Position numbers and translations under genes: made by a program. This document shows, in pieces, positions 34,913-43,030 of a stretch of 64,000 bases of DNA. Numbering within the stretch: the stretch's first letter is position 1; every line of letters begins with the position of its first letter. Source of the stretch: DATFDN01 sp963818725 (GTDB lineage: Bacteria > Pseudomonadota > Alphaproteobacteria > Acetobacterales > Acetobacteraceae); contig CAWFTU010000003.1 in NCBI GenBank assembly GCA_963818725.1, positions 124,001 to 188,000 on the forward strand, read 5' to 3'. The notes under the pieces are model-generated. The model saw only the letters and a program-made list of their open reading frames with translations, searched no databases and had not been told where the DNA came from.

Positions 34913-35422
34913 ATGACTTTCGTCCGAGCGCAATCACTGGGTCATTCTGCCCATATCGGAGAAGAGGTAGGAGTTCACTACCACTGGCATGCGCTTTATG
35001 GGCGCCGCGTCCGCCGGTATTACGGCGAGAAGCGTGCTGGCACTGACGTGGTCGTCGTTGAAGGTAAGCCCGGCGTGGCAATTGCCGTCGCGGCGTGGAT
35101 GCTGGATCGGGCCACCTGCGCGGGACTGGAGCTCGGCGAGCCTCAGGTATCGGTCCTGGCGCTGGTGGAACTGGATCGGCTGCTGAAAGCTCAGGGACTC
35201 AGGCGAGTGGTCTCGAATGACGCAGGCGTCGTCGAGGAGGCTCGCAATGAGAAACACGTTACAGCCGCTTACAGTCGTCAAGCCACCACTCCAGCTCATC
35301 ATGACGCTGGGGTCGCACGAGTTGACGGGCGTAAGCGAGACCGAGCGCCGCGCCATGGTCGAGCGCCTTGCGCATTTGATCCTGCAGGCAGCCGGAGGGG
35401 AGATCAAGGAGATCAGCAATGA
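34913..35422 (+). CDS. DUF5372-like leader protein of element 2 (start uncertain)
   Basis: The informative part is VGVHYHWHALYGRRVRRYYGE, then DVVVVEGKPGVAIAVAAWML and LELGEPQVSVLALVELDRLLKAQG. This follows the DUF5372 layout (HYHxLYGxxV, strand, IAVAAWMLD) seen in element 1. No ATG, GTG or TTG occurs inside the element before this block; the nearest in-frame ATG (34913) lies outside it in the IS66 tnpC, so translation may begin at a CTG near 34943 or be driven by the interrupted gene. The tail after 35247 overlaps the next gene and is probably not conserved. Confidence 0.5.
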   Translation: MTFVRAQSLGHSAHIGEEVGVHYHWHALYGRRVRRYYGEKRAGTDVVVVEGKPGVAIAVAAWMLDRATCAGLELGEPQVSVLALVELDRLLKAQGLRRVVSNDAGVVEEARNEKHVTAAYSRQATTPAHHDAGVARVDGRKRDRAPRHGRAPCAFDPAGSRRGDQGDQQ

Positions 35423-35432
35423 CGAATGCTGA
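35247..35432 (+). CDS. small helical protein upstream of the recombinase
   Basis: 61 residues: MRNTLQPLTVVKPPLQLIMT, then LGSHELTGVSETERRAMVERLAHLILQAAGGEIKEISNDEC. The second half is a helix pair with the pattern LTGVSETERRAMVERLAHLILQAAG, a kind of short protein often found just before large serine recombinases of this group (family knowledge from similar arrangements). It overlaps the recombinase start by 14 bp, suggesting coupling. Function unknown. Confidence 0.55.
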   Translation: MRNTLQPLTVVKPPLQLIMTLGSHELTGVSETERRAMVERLAHLILQAAGGEIKEISNDEC

Positions 35433-37269
35433 TCTGCTGCCGCCGGCACTGTTGAAGCGCAAGGCCGTGGTTTACGTCCGCCAGTCCACTCCAGCCCAGG
35501 TTCAGCTCAATCGCGAGAGCCAGCGTCGCCAGTACCAGCTCGTCGAGGAGGCGCGACGGCGCGGCTTTCAGAACATCGAGGTCATCGATGACGATCTGGG
35601 CCGTTCAGCAAGCGGAACCGTGGCCAGACCTGGGTTCGAGAAGCTCGTCGCCTGGCTGTGCGCCGGCGAGGTCGGGGCTGTCCTGTGTTTCGACGCCTCC
35701 CGCCTCGCTCGCAACGGCCGGGACTGGCATCACCTACTGGAGCTTTGCGGCCTGGTCGAGGCCCGCGTGATCGATCTCGACGGCGTCTACAACCCCTGCC
35801 GCCCGAACGATCGGTTGCTGCTGGGCATGAAGGGCAGCATCAGCGAGTTCGAGCAGGGCATCTTGCGCACGCGCATGTACGAGGCCGCCCGCTCCAAGGC
35901 GCGGCGGGGCGAACTGCGCATCTCCGTGCCGATCGGCTACACGTGGCATCGCGAAATCGGCTTGGGGTTTGACCCGGATACGCGCGTTCAAGAGGCCGTT
36001 CGGCAGATCTTCAGCCGCTTTCGCCAGCTCGGGAGCGCTCGTCAGGTTCACTTGGCGCTCCGGCGGGAGCACGTGCATTTTCCGCGCCCGTCGGACGGGC
36101 GGAAGCTGGTCACGTTCGATTGGACGCCGATCAGATATCGCAACGTGATCTCGGTGCTGAAGAACCCCTTCTACGCCGGCGCCTACGCCTACGGCAAAAG
36201 TGAGCACCGAACAGCGATCGTCGACGGTCGGGCCCGCAAGACCTACGGCCACCATCGCCGTCTCGACGAGTGCGAGATCCTTCTGAAAGACCATCACGAG
36301 GGCTATATCGACTGGGCGGAGTACGAGCGCAATCAGAGGCAGCTCGCCACCAACGCCTATGGTCGGCCCGATGGAGCCAAGTCCGGTCGCGGCGGACGCT
36401 CCCTCTTGGTCGGGTTGATGACCTGCGGCCGATGCGGACGCCGTTTGAAGGTTGCCTATCGAGGGCGCTATCCTTACCCGGTCTACCAGTGCGCCGCCGA
36501 GACGGCGATTGGGACGCCACGGTGCATGTGCTTCGCCGGTCAGCGCGTCGATACGGCGTTTGCTCGCGAGCTCATCCGGGTCGTCCAGCCGATGGCGATC
36601 GAATCGGCGCTGGTGGCAGAACGGGTGCATATGGACGGCCGGCGCGAACAGCAACGCATTCTCGAACTGGAGCTGCAACAGGCCCGGTACGAGGCATCCT
36701 TGGCCGAACGGCGATACGCCGCCTGCGACCCGGATAACCGCTTGATCGCCGTCCAGCTTGAGAAGAGCTGGGAGGCCTCTCTGCGCCGCGTCGGCGAGTG
36801 CGAGGCCCGGTTGGAGGTGGCGAAGACGCCCACCCCGATGACGCCTATTCCCGACTTCACCAGCCTTGCTGAAGATCTCGATGCGGCCTGGTCGTCGCCG
36901 GCCGTCACCATGCGCACGCGTCAGCAACTGGTGCGAGCGCTCGTGAACGACATCACCGTCGACATCGATGAGGCAGGCCGCGAGGTCGTTCTGACGATCC
37001 ACTGGAAAGGCGGTCGCCACTCCGAGTTGCGACTGCGCAAGCCGCAATCGGGTGAGCATGAGTGCGTCACCTCCGACGACGCGCTGGCCGTGATCGAGAG
37101 CATGGCCAGCCGTTGGTCCGACGAGAACATCGCCGCCACCTTAAACCGGATGGGGCTGCCGACTGGACAAGGCAAGACGTGGACGGCGCATCGGGTCAGC
37201 TCGATTGGCGCGTCCGAGGCATCCACGCTTATAGATCCGCGGACAAAAACGGAGAGTGGCTCACGCTGA
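35419..37269 (+). CDS. large serine recombinase of element 2, probably truncated by a late frameshift
   Basis: 616 residues from ATG 35419 after GGAGATCA. Catalytic domain: KAVVYVRQSTPAQVQLNRES with the active serine, IEVIDDDLGRSASG and FDASRLARNGRDWHH. Recombinase domain: RGELRISVPIGYTWHREIGL and NPFYAGAYAYGKSEH. Zinc ribbon: TCGRCGRRLKVAYRGRYPYPVYQC. Then a coiled coil (EQQRILELELQQARYEASLAERRY). After TGQGKTWTAHRVSS the frame leaves the expected path: near 37205 the normal continuation (RVRGIHAYRSADKNGEWLTL, then EAAKACGVTAHRIRRLIEAG, an HTH) lies in another frame up to 37484. The DNA-binding C-terminus is thus lost unless frameshifted. Confidence 0.87.
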   Translation: MTNADLLPPALLKRKAVVYVRQSTPAQVQLNRESQRRQYQLVEEARRRGFQNIEVIDDDLGRSASGTVARPGFEKLVAWLCAGEVGAVLCFDASRLARNGRDWHHLLELCGLVEARVIDLDGVYNPCRPNDRLLLGMKGSISEFEQGILRTRMYEAARSKARRGELRISVPIGYTWHREIGLGFDPDTRVQEAVRQIFSRFRQLGSARQVHLALRREHVHFPRPSDGRKLVTFDWTPIRYRNVISVLKNPFYAGAYAYGKSEHRTAIVDGRARKTYGHHRRLDECEILLKDHHEGYIDWAEYERNQRQLATNAYGRPDGAKSGRGGRSLLVGLMTCGRCGRRLKVAYRGRYPYPVYQCAAETAIGTPRCMCFAGQRVDTAFARELIRVVQPMAIESALVAERVHMDGRREQQRILELELQQARYEASLAERRYAACDPDNRLIAVQLEKSWEASLRRVGECEARLEVAKTPTPMTPIPDFTSLAEDLDAAWSSPAVTMRTRQQLVRALVNDITVDIDEAGREVVLTIHWKGGRHSELRLRKPQSGEHECVTSDDALAVIESMASRWSDENIAATLNRMGLPTGQGKTWTAHRVSSIGASEASTLIDPRTKTESGSR

Positions 37270-37849
37270 CCGAAGCCGCAAAGGCGTGCGGCGTCACCGC
37301 CCACCGTATCCGTCGGCTGATCGAGGCCGGCGTGCTGCCGGCCGCGCAAGTCGTGCCGGGCGCGCCCTATCAGATCAAGGCCGCCGACCTCTGTGACGTG
37401 CGGGTCGTCAAGGCGATCGGGCGCAAAGGCCGCCCGTGTCAGCCGTCGCCAGAAAACCAAGTCCCAATGTTTCCAGAGACTTGAAGAAGAGGTGTACAAT
37501 GAACGGACCATCGCGATACCGCGCAGGGCGCGTTCTGCGGCGTTGTTCGTCAGATCGATCCGACCATCCTCGAGGAAGCGGCTGAACGTCTCCCAGCGCC
37601 GGAGCATATAGTCGAGTGCTTTCGCGACTTCGGCGTGGCGTGACATCTTGCCGCGGACGGCACGCATCCAAGTCTCGAGTGCGGTGACCAGGGGCTTCAC
37701 ATGCCGCTGGCGCACGGCGCGGCGCCGCGCGGCCGGCAGACTGTTGATCGCGCGCTCGACATCGAAGATGGCATCGATCCGCCGCAGCGCCTCAACGGCC
37801 AGTGGCGCCTTCGCGAGGTTGGCCAAATCGAAGAGTTTGCGACGGCCAT

Positions 37850-37905
37850 GCCCCTCCGCTGGCATTCCACTCGCTTCGCGAGTGGAACCTTGGCCAGCTC
37901 CGCCC
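37850..37905 (-). repeat. palindromic insertion element, copy 4 (frame-breaking)
   Basis: On the minus strand it begins GGGCGGAGC and ends GGAGGGGC. Outer stem GCTGGC/GCCAGC, bulge CAAGG, stem TTCC/GGAA, perfect inner stem ACTCGC/GCGAGT with a GAA loop. It has nearly the same arms as copy 5 (56828) but a different inner stem. It inserts after CWA in IS66 tnpC and shifts its frame. Confidence 0.9.
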
Positions 37906-38995
37906 AACACCCTGCCTCGGTGATCGGGCCCGGCTTGCGTCCGAGATGGCAGAGGTCATTGAACCCGGCATAGGCGTCGGCCTGTAGCACGCCGGCATAC
38001 CCGGCCAAGTGTTTGTTCGGATGCTCCGCCGTGCGGTCGCGCGAGTAGTAGAACACCGCCGCCGGAGGCGCGGGTCCGGCGAACGGTCGGTCGTCGCGCA
38101 CATAGGTCCATAGTCGGCCGGTGATGGTCTTGCCCTTCGCCAACACCGGCACCGTCGTGTCATCGCCGTGGATGCGCTCGGCCGCCATCACGTGCGCGCG
38201 GATCAGCGAGATGAGCGGCGCCAAGCTGGCCGTGCAGGCGCCGACCCAGTCGGCCAAGGTGGAGACGTCGAGCTCGATCCCCTCGCGAGCATAGACCTCG
38301 CTCTGCCGGTTGAGCGGCTGGTGATTGCCGAACTTGGCGTCCAGAATCATCGCCAGCAGGTTCGGACCCGCGCGGCCCCGTGCGATCGGATGGAACGGGG
38401 CGGGTGGCTGCGTGATCGTCTCGCAGGCACGACAGGCGAACTTCTCACGCACCGTCTGGATCACCTTCCACTGGCGCGGAATGCTCTCCAAGGTCTCGGT
38501 GACCGTTTCGCCCAGCTTGGACAGGGTCCCACCACAGCAGGGGCATTCGGTCGGACCGGGGACGACAACACGCTCGCGTGGCAGATGCGCCGGCAGAGCG
38601 CCGCGCACCGGTTTGCGGCGGGTGAAGCTGCTGACGACGGCGACCTTGTCCGTAGTGCCACCAGTGGCGACCGCGTCCTCGGCGGCGTTGGCCTCCAGCT
38701 CCTCAAGCTCCAGTTCCAGCTGATCGAGCAGCTTGCGGCCACGTTCGGAGGAGGCGCCATAGCGGTCGTGCCTGAGCTTGGCGATCACCAACTTCAGATG
38801 GGTCACCATCGCCTCGGCACTTGAAGCGCGGGCCTCCGCCTCCTGGCGTGCCGCCCGCTCGGCTGCGAGTTCAGCGCGCAGTGCGTCGATGCCGTCGGAG
38901 ATCATGTCGGGAGCACCCATCGCAAGTGCGATGGAATCATAATCGCCCGTTGTCATGCACCAGGAAATTGCAGCAGATGGCTGCCAATTATCCCG

Positions 38996-39343
38996 TCAGC
39001 CAGCCATCTCCGGCCGCCAGGTCCGTTGTGGGTGTCTCCAGTCGATCCCTTCCAGCATGTAACCGAGCTGCGCGGCGGTGATGGGAACGACACCATCTGA
39101 CGGTGAGGGCCAGATAAACCTGCCGCGCTCCAATCTCTTGGCGTAGAGTGACATCCCGAGCCCGTCATGCCAAAGAATCTTCAGCAGATCGCCGCGTTTT
39201 CCGCGGAAGACGTAGAGATCACCGGCATGCGGATCGCGCTGTAGCGCCTGCTGAACCTGCAATGCCAGGCCATTCATCCCACGGCGCATGTCGGTCGCGC
39301 CGGTCGCCAGCCAGACACGAACACCCGACGGCGGGACAATCAT
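38996..39343 (-). CDS. tnpB: IS66 accessory protein TnpB
   Basis: 115 residues: MIVPPSGVRVWLATGATDMR, then GMNGLALQVQQALQRDPHAGDLYVFRGKRGDLLKILWHDGLGMSLYAKRLERGRFIWP. This is the Orf2/TnpB protein of IS66 elements (family knowledge), required with TnpA and TnpC for transposition. It is intact, overlaps tnpA by 4 bp, and is followed 39 bp later by tnpC. Confidence 0.95.
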   Translation of the reverse strand: MIVPPSGVRVWLATGATDMRRGMNGLALQVQQALQRDPHAGDLYVFRGKRGDLLKILWHDGLGMSLYAKRLERGRFIWPSPSDGVVPITAAQLGYMLEGIDWRHPQRTWRPEMAG

Positions 39344-39729
39344 CCGCGCAGCACCGTCATCACACGGCGCAGCGCCACCAGGCCGACATCATGTCCAATC
39401 TTGATCGACGTGCCGTCGGGCAGCGTGATCTCGATCTTGCCTCTGGATACCGCAGGATCCGGACCAGTCGCCACCGGCGCGTGCTTCCTCCCGTCGGCAC
39501 GTGCCGGTTCGCTGATCATCTGCACCGGCAAGAATACCGAGGGCGGTTCTTGCCTGAGCACCCCGCGGCGCACCTGACTCCGCCAGTTCCACAGCAGGCC
39601 ACGGCTGATCTCATATCGGCGCGCAACCTCGGCGATACCTGAACCAGCCTGCTCGGTCTCCGCCACGATCCGAAGCTTCTCCTCCGAGCTCCAACGTCGT
39701 CGCCGTTCAACCCCGGTGATGATCTCCAT
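39340..39729 (-). CDS. tnpA: IS66 accessory protein TnpA
   Basis: 129 residues: MEIITGVERRRRWSSEEKLR, then IVAETEQAGSGIAEVARRYEISRGLLWNWRSQVRRG. That is a helix-turn-helix (TnpA/IS3-OrfA-like) domain followed by a flexible middle and a C-terminal VSRGKIEITLPDGTSIKIGHDVGLVALRRVMTVLRG typical of IS66 TnpA. It is the first gene of tnpABC and overlaps tnpB by 4 bp (ATGA type). Confidence 0.95.
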   Translation of the reverse strand: MEIITGVERRRRWSSEEKLRIVAETEQAGSGIAEVARRYEISRGLLWNWRSQVRRGVLRQEPPSVFLPVQMISEPARADGRKHAPVATGPDPAVSRGKIEITLPDGTSIKIGHDVGLVALRRVMTVLRG

Positions 39730-39855
39730 CCCGCCGACTGCCCCTGATCTTAGCGGCGCTCATACAGGCGCCCTTTAGATCAAAGCCCCGATCCCGCCGG
39801 CAAGACGGCCATCACCGGGTGGATACGAGTTTGCGTGGGTAACCCGGAGCTAGGA

Positions 39856-39958
39856 AGCCAACTCTGCGCAAATCACGTCGGCTTCGCGTAGCCAACTCTG
39901 CGAGAGTCACGCATTCCGCAGCGTGGACAGGTCGACCTGGAATGTAGCCGATTCTGCG
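39856..39958. repeat. three iteron-like repeats AGCCAACTCTGCG
   Basis: AGCCAACTCTGCG at 39856-39868 and 39890-39902, and the variant AGCCGATTCTGCG at 39946-39958, same strand. They lie between the IS66 element and the parA locus, a reasonable position for replication or partition iterons, though only three units exist. Confidence 0.55.
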
Positions 39959-39990
39959 TAGCCTCCCCGGCTCTCTGCTATAGTGAGTAG

Positions 39991-40013
39991 CAACGCTAGC
40001 GAAGCTAGCGTTG
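39991..40013. promoter_or_regulatory. palindrome CAACGCTAGC-GAA-GCTAGCGTTG
   Basis: A perfect 10-bp inverted repeat with a 3-bp centre, made of two GCTAGC units, beyond the end of the parA-RHH operon. It is either a centromere-like site built from the CTAG motif of this region or a hairpin terminator. No T-run follows, so I favour the first. Confidence 0.5.
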
Positions 40014-40028
40014 CCGTATGAGCTAGGC

Positions 40029-40154
40029 CCAATACGGTTCACTTAAGGCAAAATCCTGTTCACTTAAGCTATCGGCCGAATACCAACCAATTGAAAATGC
40101 AGCATCCGCCTTGGTTCTCCCTGCGGCACAAACAACTAAAGTGAACCGTATTGG
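40029..40154. mobile_element. 126-bp MITE-like element with 8-bp duplication AGCTAGGC
   Basis: Ends CCAATACGGTTCACTT (40029) and inverted AAGTGAACCGTATTGG (to 40154). AGCTAGGC is repeated on both sides (40021-40028 and 40155-40162). It has no coding capacity. It inserted over the stop codon of the ribbon-helix-helix gene without altering it. The parent transposon is not in the window. Confidence 0.82.
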
Positions 40155-40156
40155 AG

Positions 40157-40474
40157 CTAGGCCGCATCCTCGGCCAGTCTGCGTCGTCCAGGCGGAGGTG
40201 CCAGGTCGGATTCAGGCACGTCATGTCCGGCATCTCGGAGCAGCCGCGCGAACAGCCGGCGGACACTGCCATGCTCCACGGCCAGGCGGGCCACCAGCTC
40301 GGCCATTTCCCGGGATGCTCGAAAGTTAATCTGCTCGGTACGCTCGCGCTTTTGGACAGGAGATGTTTCCGGAGAGGGTTCGGGCACACCTGCCGGTGGG
40401 AGATTTGCCACGGCCGGTGCGATGATGCGCGCGAGTTCGGCTCCACCAAGGCGCTTGGGCTTGAACGTACTCAT
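40157..40474 (-). CDS. ribbon-helix-helix partition protein, partner of parA copy 2
   Basis: 105 residues: MSTFKPKRLGGAELARIIAP, then a linker and KRERTEQINFRASREMAELVARLAVEHGSVRRLFARLLRDAGHDVPE. The block TEQINFRASREMAELVARLAVEHGSVRRLFARLL fits a ribbon-helix-helix fold, one strand followed by two helices. The ATG overlaps the parA stop (ATGA), so it is the second gene of a parA-RHH operon. It probably binds the CTAG-rich repeats around the locus (inference). Confidence 0.75.
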   Translation of the reverse strand: MSTFKPKRLGGAELARIIAPAVANLPPAGVPEPSPETSPVQKRERTEQINFRASREMAELVARLAVEHGSVRRLFARLLRDAGHDVPESDLAPPPGRRRLAEDAA

Positions 40475-40626
40475 GCTACCCCCTCCGCTAGCGATGCTAT
40501 TGCCCCTAGCTGCGCTAGCTCGGCTATCAGCTTGTCAGCTTCATGCCCGATCCGACCGGTTACCGGCACCTTTCCGTCGAACGTGGCCTTCCGAAAGCCC
40601 GAGAGGAACGGCAGCCGGTGGGCTAG

Positions 40627-42040
40627 CACTACCTTGGCACTTTAGGTCTGAGTGCGCGGTCCCATCTTTCAGGCATGCAATTGGGAACCGCCTTTGGCCT
40701 GCCGCGCGATATCGACGCTGACCTCGACCGCTGGCTTGAACCCTTCCTCGCCGTGACCGGCCGCCGCACGCGGCGCACCATGGCGCCGCTGTATGTGCGC
40801 GGGCTGCTGGGGTCAGGCGGGCGCAAGAGCATCCAACCGATGGCCGAGCGGCTCGGATTGTCCGGGCACGACCAGTTGCACCACTTCATCAGCAGCCCGG
40901 CCTGGGATGACGCGCCGCTGTGGCGCGTGCTGGCCGAGCAGGTCGACCGAGAGGTCGGCGGCGAGGGCGCCGTGCTGGTGGTCGACGACACGGGCCTTCC
41001 CAAGAAGGGCGCGCTCTCGGTCGGGGTGGCGCGGCAATACTGCGGCGCGTTGGGCAAGGTGGCGAACTGCCAGGTGCTGGTCTCCCTGACGCTGGCGCGC
41101 GGCGCGGTGCCGCTGCCGGTCGGGCTGCGGCTGTTCCTGCCGCCTGCCTGGACAGACGATCCGTGCCGCTGCGAAGCGGCAGGCGTGCCGGAGGCGGCGC
41201 GCTCGGCGCGGACCAAGCCCGAGATCGCGTTGGCCGAGATCGACCGGGTGTGTGCGGCCGGTCTGCACTTTTCCTGTGTGCTGGCCGATGCCGGTTTCGG
41301 CAGCAGCCCCGTCTTCCGCCATGGGCTCAACGCGCGCGGCCTGGCTTGGGCGGTCGGCATCGCCTGCACCCAGCTTGTCTATCCGACCACGGTCAGGCCG
41401 CGTCCGGCGCGGACGCCGACCGGGCGGGCGGCCAAACACCCGGTGCCCGACCGACCACCGCGCTCGGCGGCCGAGATGCTGGAGACGCAGCGCTGGCATC
41501 GCATCACCTGGCGCGACGGCACCAAGGGCCCGCTCAGTGCCCGCTTCGCCGCCGTGCGGGTGCGCGTGGCGGACGGACGGCTCAACGCCGAACACACCCG
41601 CCTGCCGAGCGAGGAGGTCTGGCTGATCGGTGAATGGCGCGACAGCGGCGAGACGAAGCACTACCTCAGCAACCTGCCGAAGCGGACCTCGCCGCGGCGG
41701 CTGGCCGCCACCGTCAAGGCGCGCTGGTCCTGCGAGCAGGGGCACCAGCAGCTCAAGCAGGAACTTGGGCTCGGCGACTTCGAAGGGCGGTCCTGGACTG
41801 GCTTGCATCGGCACGCGCTGATGACCTGCATCGCCTTTGCCTATCTGCAACACCGGCGCCTGAAGGCGGCGGGTCGGGGGAAAAAAGCTGGGCCACAACG
41901 GACCGCCGCCACAGCCGTCGCTGCCTGAGATCCGCCGCGCCATCATCACCAAGCTGTTCGCTCCGCCTGCGGTTCCGCATCGTTGCCCACACTGCCATCG
42001 GCGGTTTTCGCGGCATGCTTCCAAAGTGCCAAGGTAGTGC
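40627..42040 (+). mobile_element. IS701-family element 2, 1414 bp, in parA at CTAG
   Basis: Ends CACTACCTTGGCACTTT (40627) and inverted at 42040, with the duplicated target CTAG at 40623-40626 and 42041-42044. CTAG-type targets are typical of IS701 (family knowledge), and this locus is full of them. Confidence 0.93.
40675..41928 (+). CDS. tnp: IS701-family transposase
   Basis: 417 residues, intact: MQLGTAFGLPRDIDADLDRW at the start, GAVLVVDDTGLPKKGALSVGVARQY with the first Asp, FSCVLADAGFGSSPVFRHGL with the second, and SCEQGHQQLKQELGLGDFEGRSWTGLHRH with the Glu. The order and spacing are those of IS701 DDE endonucleases (PF13546 type, family knowledge). Its promoter would lie inside the IS between 40627 and 40675. 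It lies opposite in direction to the parA gene it interrupts. Confidence 0.93.
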   Translation: MQLGTAFGLPRDIDADLDRWLEPFLAVTGRRTRRTMAPLYVRGLLGSGGRKSIQPMAERLGLSGHDQLHHFISSPAWDDAPLWRVLAEQVDREVGGEGAVLVVDDTGLPKKGALSVGVARQYCGALGKVANCQVLVSLTLARGAVPLPVGLRLFLPPAWTDDPCRCEAAGVPEAARSARTKPEIALAEIDRVCAAGLHFSCVLADAGFGSSPVFRHGLNARGLAWAVGIACTQLVYPTTVRPRPARTPTGRAAKHPVPDRPPRSAAEMLETQRWHRITWRDGTKGPLSARFAAVRVRVADGRLNAEHTRLPSEEVWLIGEWRDSGETKHYLSNLPKRTSPRRLAATVKARWSCEQGHQQLKQELGLGDFEGRSWTGLHRHALMTCIAFAYLQHRRLKAAGRGKKAGPQRTAATAVAA

Positions 42041-42535
42041 TAGCTGAGGTAGCACGGCTAGCTCATCTAGCGTTGCTCGTTCAACTAGGCCGCCCTCCCG
42101 CCATTGGGTAAGCACGATCCTATACGGGATAGCACGCCTAGCAGCTCTAGCAAGGCTATCGGTCTGTTGCGCCGTCCGCAGCGCCTCACGGATCGAGCCG
42201 CGATCCGGCATACAGGGGATCAGTACGTAATCTGCCGCGCCCATAGCGCTAGCAGCTGTCAGGTTACCGAAGCCGGCTGTGTCCACCAGCACCACGTCAT
42301 GCGCGTCCGCGTGGGCTTGGGCGACATCCACCACCTCGATGTGGCGCGCCTCCGCTACGCAAATGAAAGGCGGCCCCTCGTAGACGGAATGCCAATCACT
42401 GAAGGTGGCATTGGGGTCCGCGTCCACCACGGATACCCGATAGCCCTGGGCAGCGAGGTTCGCGGCCAAGCATGCGGCCAGCGTGGTCTTACCGCCGCCG
42501 CCTTTGCTGGTCGCTATCGTAAGGATCTGTCCCAC

Positions 42536-43030
42536 CTAGCGTTCCTAGATCGTTTAGCCGCGCTAGCAAAGCTAGATACACTACAAGCTCTAGGCCAGTG
42601 TTTCTCGAATAGATTGGCAGCAAAATGGAGCTTCGCTGTGGCGCAGAGGTTACTAGGGTGGAAGCACCCTCGTTACAGCTCCCTTCGAAAATCGACATGG
42701 CGTCACATCCGGATGCCAGACCGCCAGACGATCGAAACGCCCCGCGGTCGTACCGCCCATTACCCATCCAAGATCAAGCGCCCCTCGAATACCCCCAACC
42801 GCTCGCGGCGGAGGCGTCGCAGATTGTCCGGGCCCGAAAGCCCAAGCGTCAGGATCCGGGAAAGCCGATCATCTGGAAGACAGACCGCGAGCCGAAATGA
42901 CGGCGAGCTGCTGTATCGCGCTCCAAGCTCATTGCCAGCCGGGATCTGCACCTCGACCACCTGTAGCGCATCCCTGATCCGCCGCCCTGTCCGGTGATAT
43001 GTCCCAACGCTGCATGTAGGTTCGGCCACT
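42536..43030. other. CTAG-rich region upstream of parA, no clear gene
   Basis: Contains CACCTAGCGTTCCTAGATCG, GCGCTAGCAAAGCTAG, GCTCTAGG and ACTAGGG within 120 bp of the parA start, a likely part of the centromere or operator. Frames at 42625-42900 (+) and 42760-43029 (-) are open but have no recognisable features, and they overlap each other. I do not call either. Confidence 0.55.

Larger units (their letters stand above)
34932..37514 (+). mobile_element. serine-recombinase element 2 (about 2.58 kb) inserted in tnpC
   Basis: Junctions are CCGAGCGC|AATCAC on the left and GACCATCGC|GATACC on the right. CGC is shared and the flanks join as CCGAGCGCGATACC, which restores the IS66 motif. Like element 1 it has no terminal inverted repeats and encodes a DUF5372-like protein, a small protein and a large serine recombinase. 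Confidence 0.87.
34707..38956 (-). pseudogene. tnpC: IS66 TnpC transposase, interrupted and frameshifted
   Basis: From 38956 it encodes MTTGDYDSIALAMGAPDMIS, a coiled-coil N-terminus, a zinc segment (CPCCGGTLSKLGE ... CRACETITQPP) and the DDE core (HGDDTTVPVLAKGKTITGRLW, LQADAYAGFNDL). At CW-A a palindromic repeat (37850-37905) inserts and shifts the frame. The next frame gives GRRKLFDLANLAKAPLAVEALRRIDAIFD ... DLTNNAAERALRGIA. There the serine-recombinase element interrupts. The C-terminus resumes at 34931 as LGRKSWLFAGSDRGGERAAA ... HELLPWNW. Joining at the shared CGC rebuilds the normal GIALGRKSWLFAGS motif. Confidence 0.9.
34707..39729 (-). mobile_element. IS66-family element (tnpABC) split by serine-recombinase element 2
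   Basis: tnpA, tnpB and the 5' part of tnpC lie at 39729-37512 and the end of tnpC at 34931-34707. The intervening 34932-37514 is a separate element. I could not resolve the IS66 terminal repeats; they should lie just outside the coding limits given. Confidence 0.8.
40471..42535 (-). pseudogene. parA: ParA partition ATPase interrupted by IS701
   Basis: The 5' part (42535-42045) encodes MGQILTIATSKGGGGKTTLA (Walker A KGGGGKTT), VSVVDADPNATFSDW and VVLVDTAGFGNLTAASAMGAADYVLIP, up to LDELAVLPQL. The 3' part (40626-40471) continues AHRLPFLSGFRKATFDGKVP, then VTGRIGHEADKLIAELAQLGAIASLAEGVA and a stop. Removing the IS701 with one copy of CTAG rejoins the frame precisely. ParA ATPases move plasmid copies apart on the nucleoid. 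The insertion should abolish this unless the 5' fragment fused to IS sequence is active. The gene is unusually rich in CTAG, using the otherwise rare CTA leucine codon. Confidence 0.92.

Noticed and set aside
42625..43029. Two overlapping frames upstream of parA as genes
   Set aside because: They lie on opposite strands over the same DNA, lack family features and show no ribosome site that decides between them.
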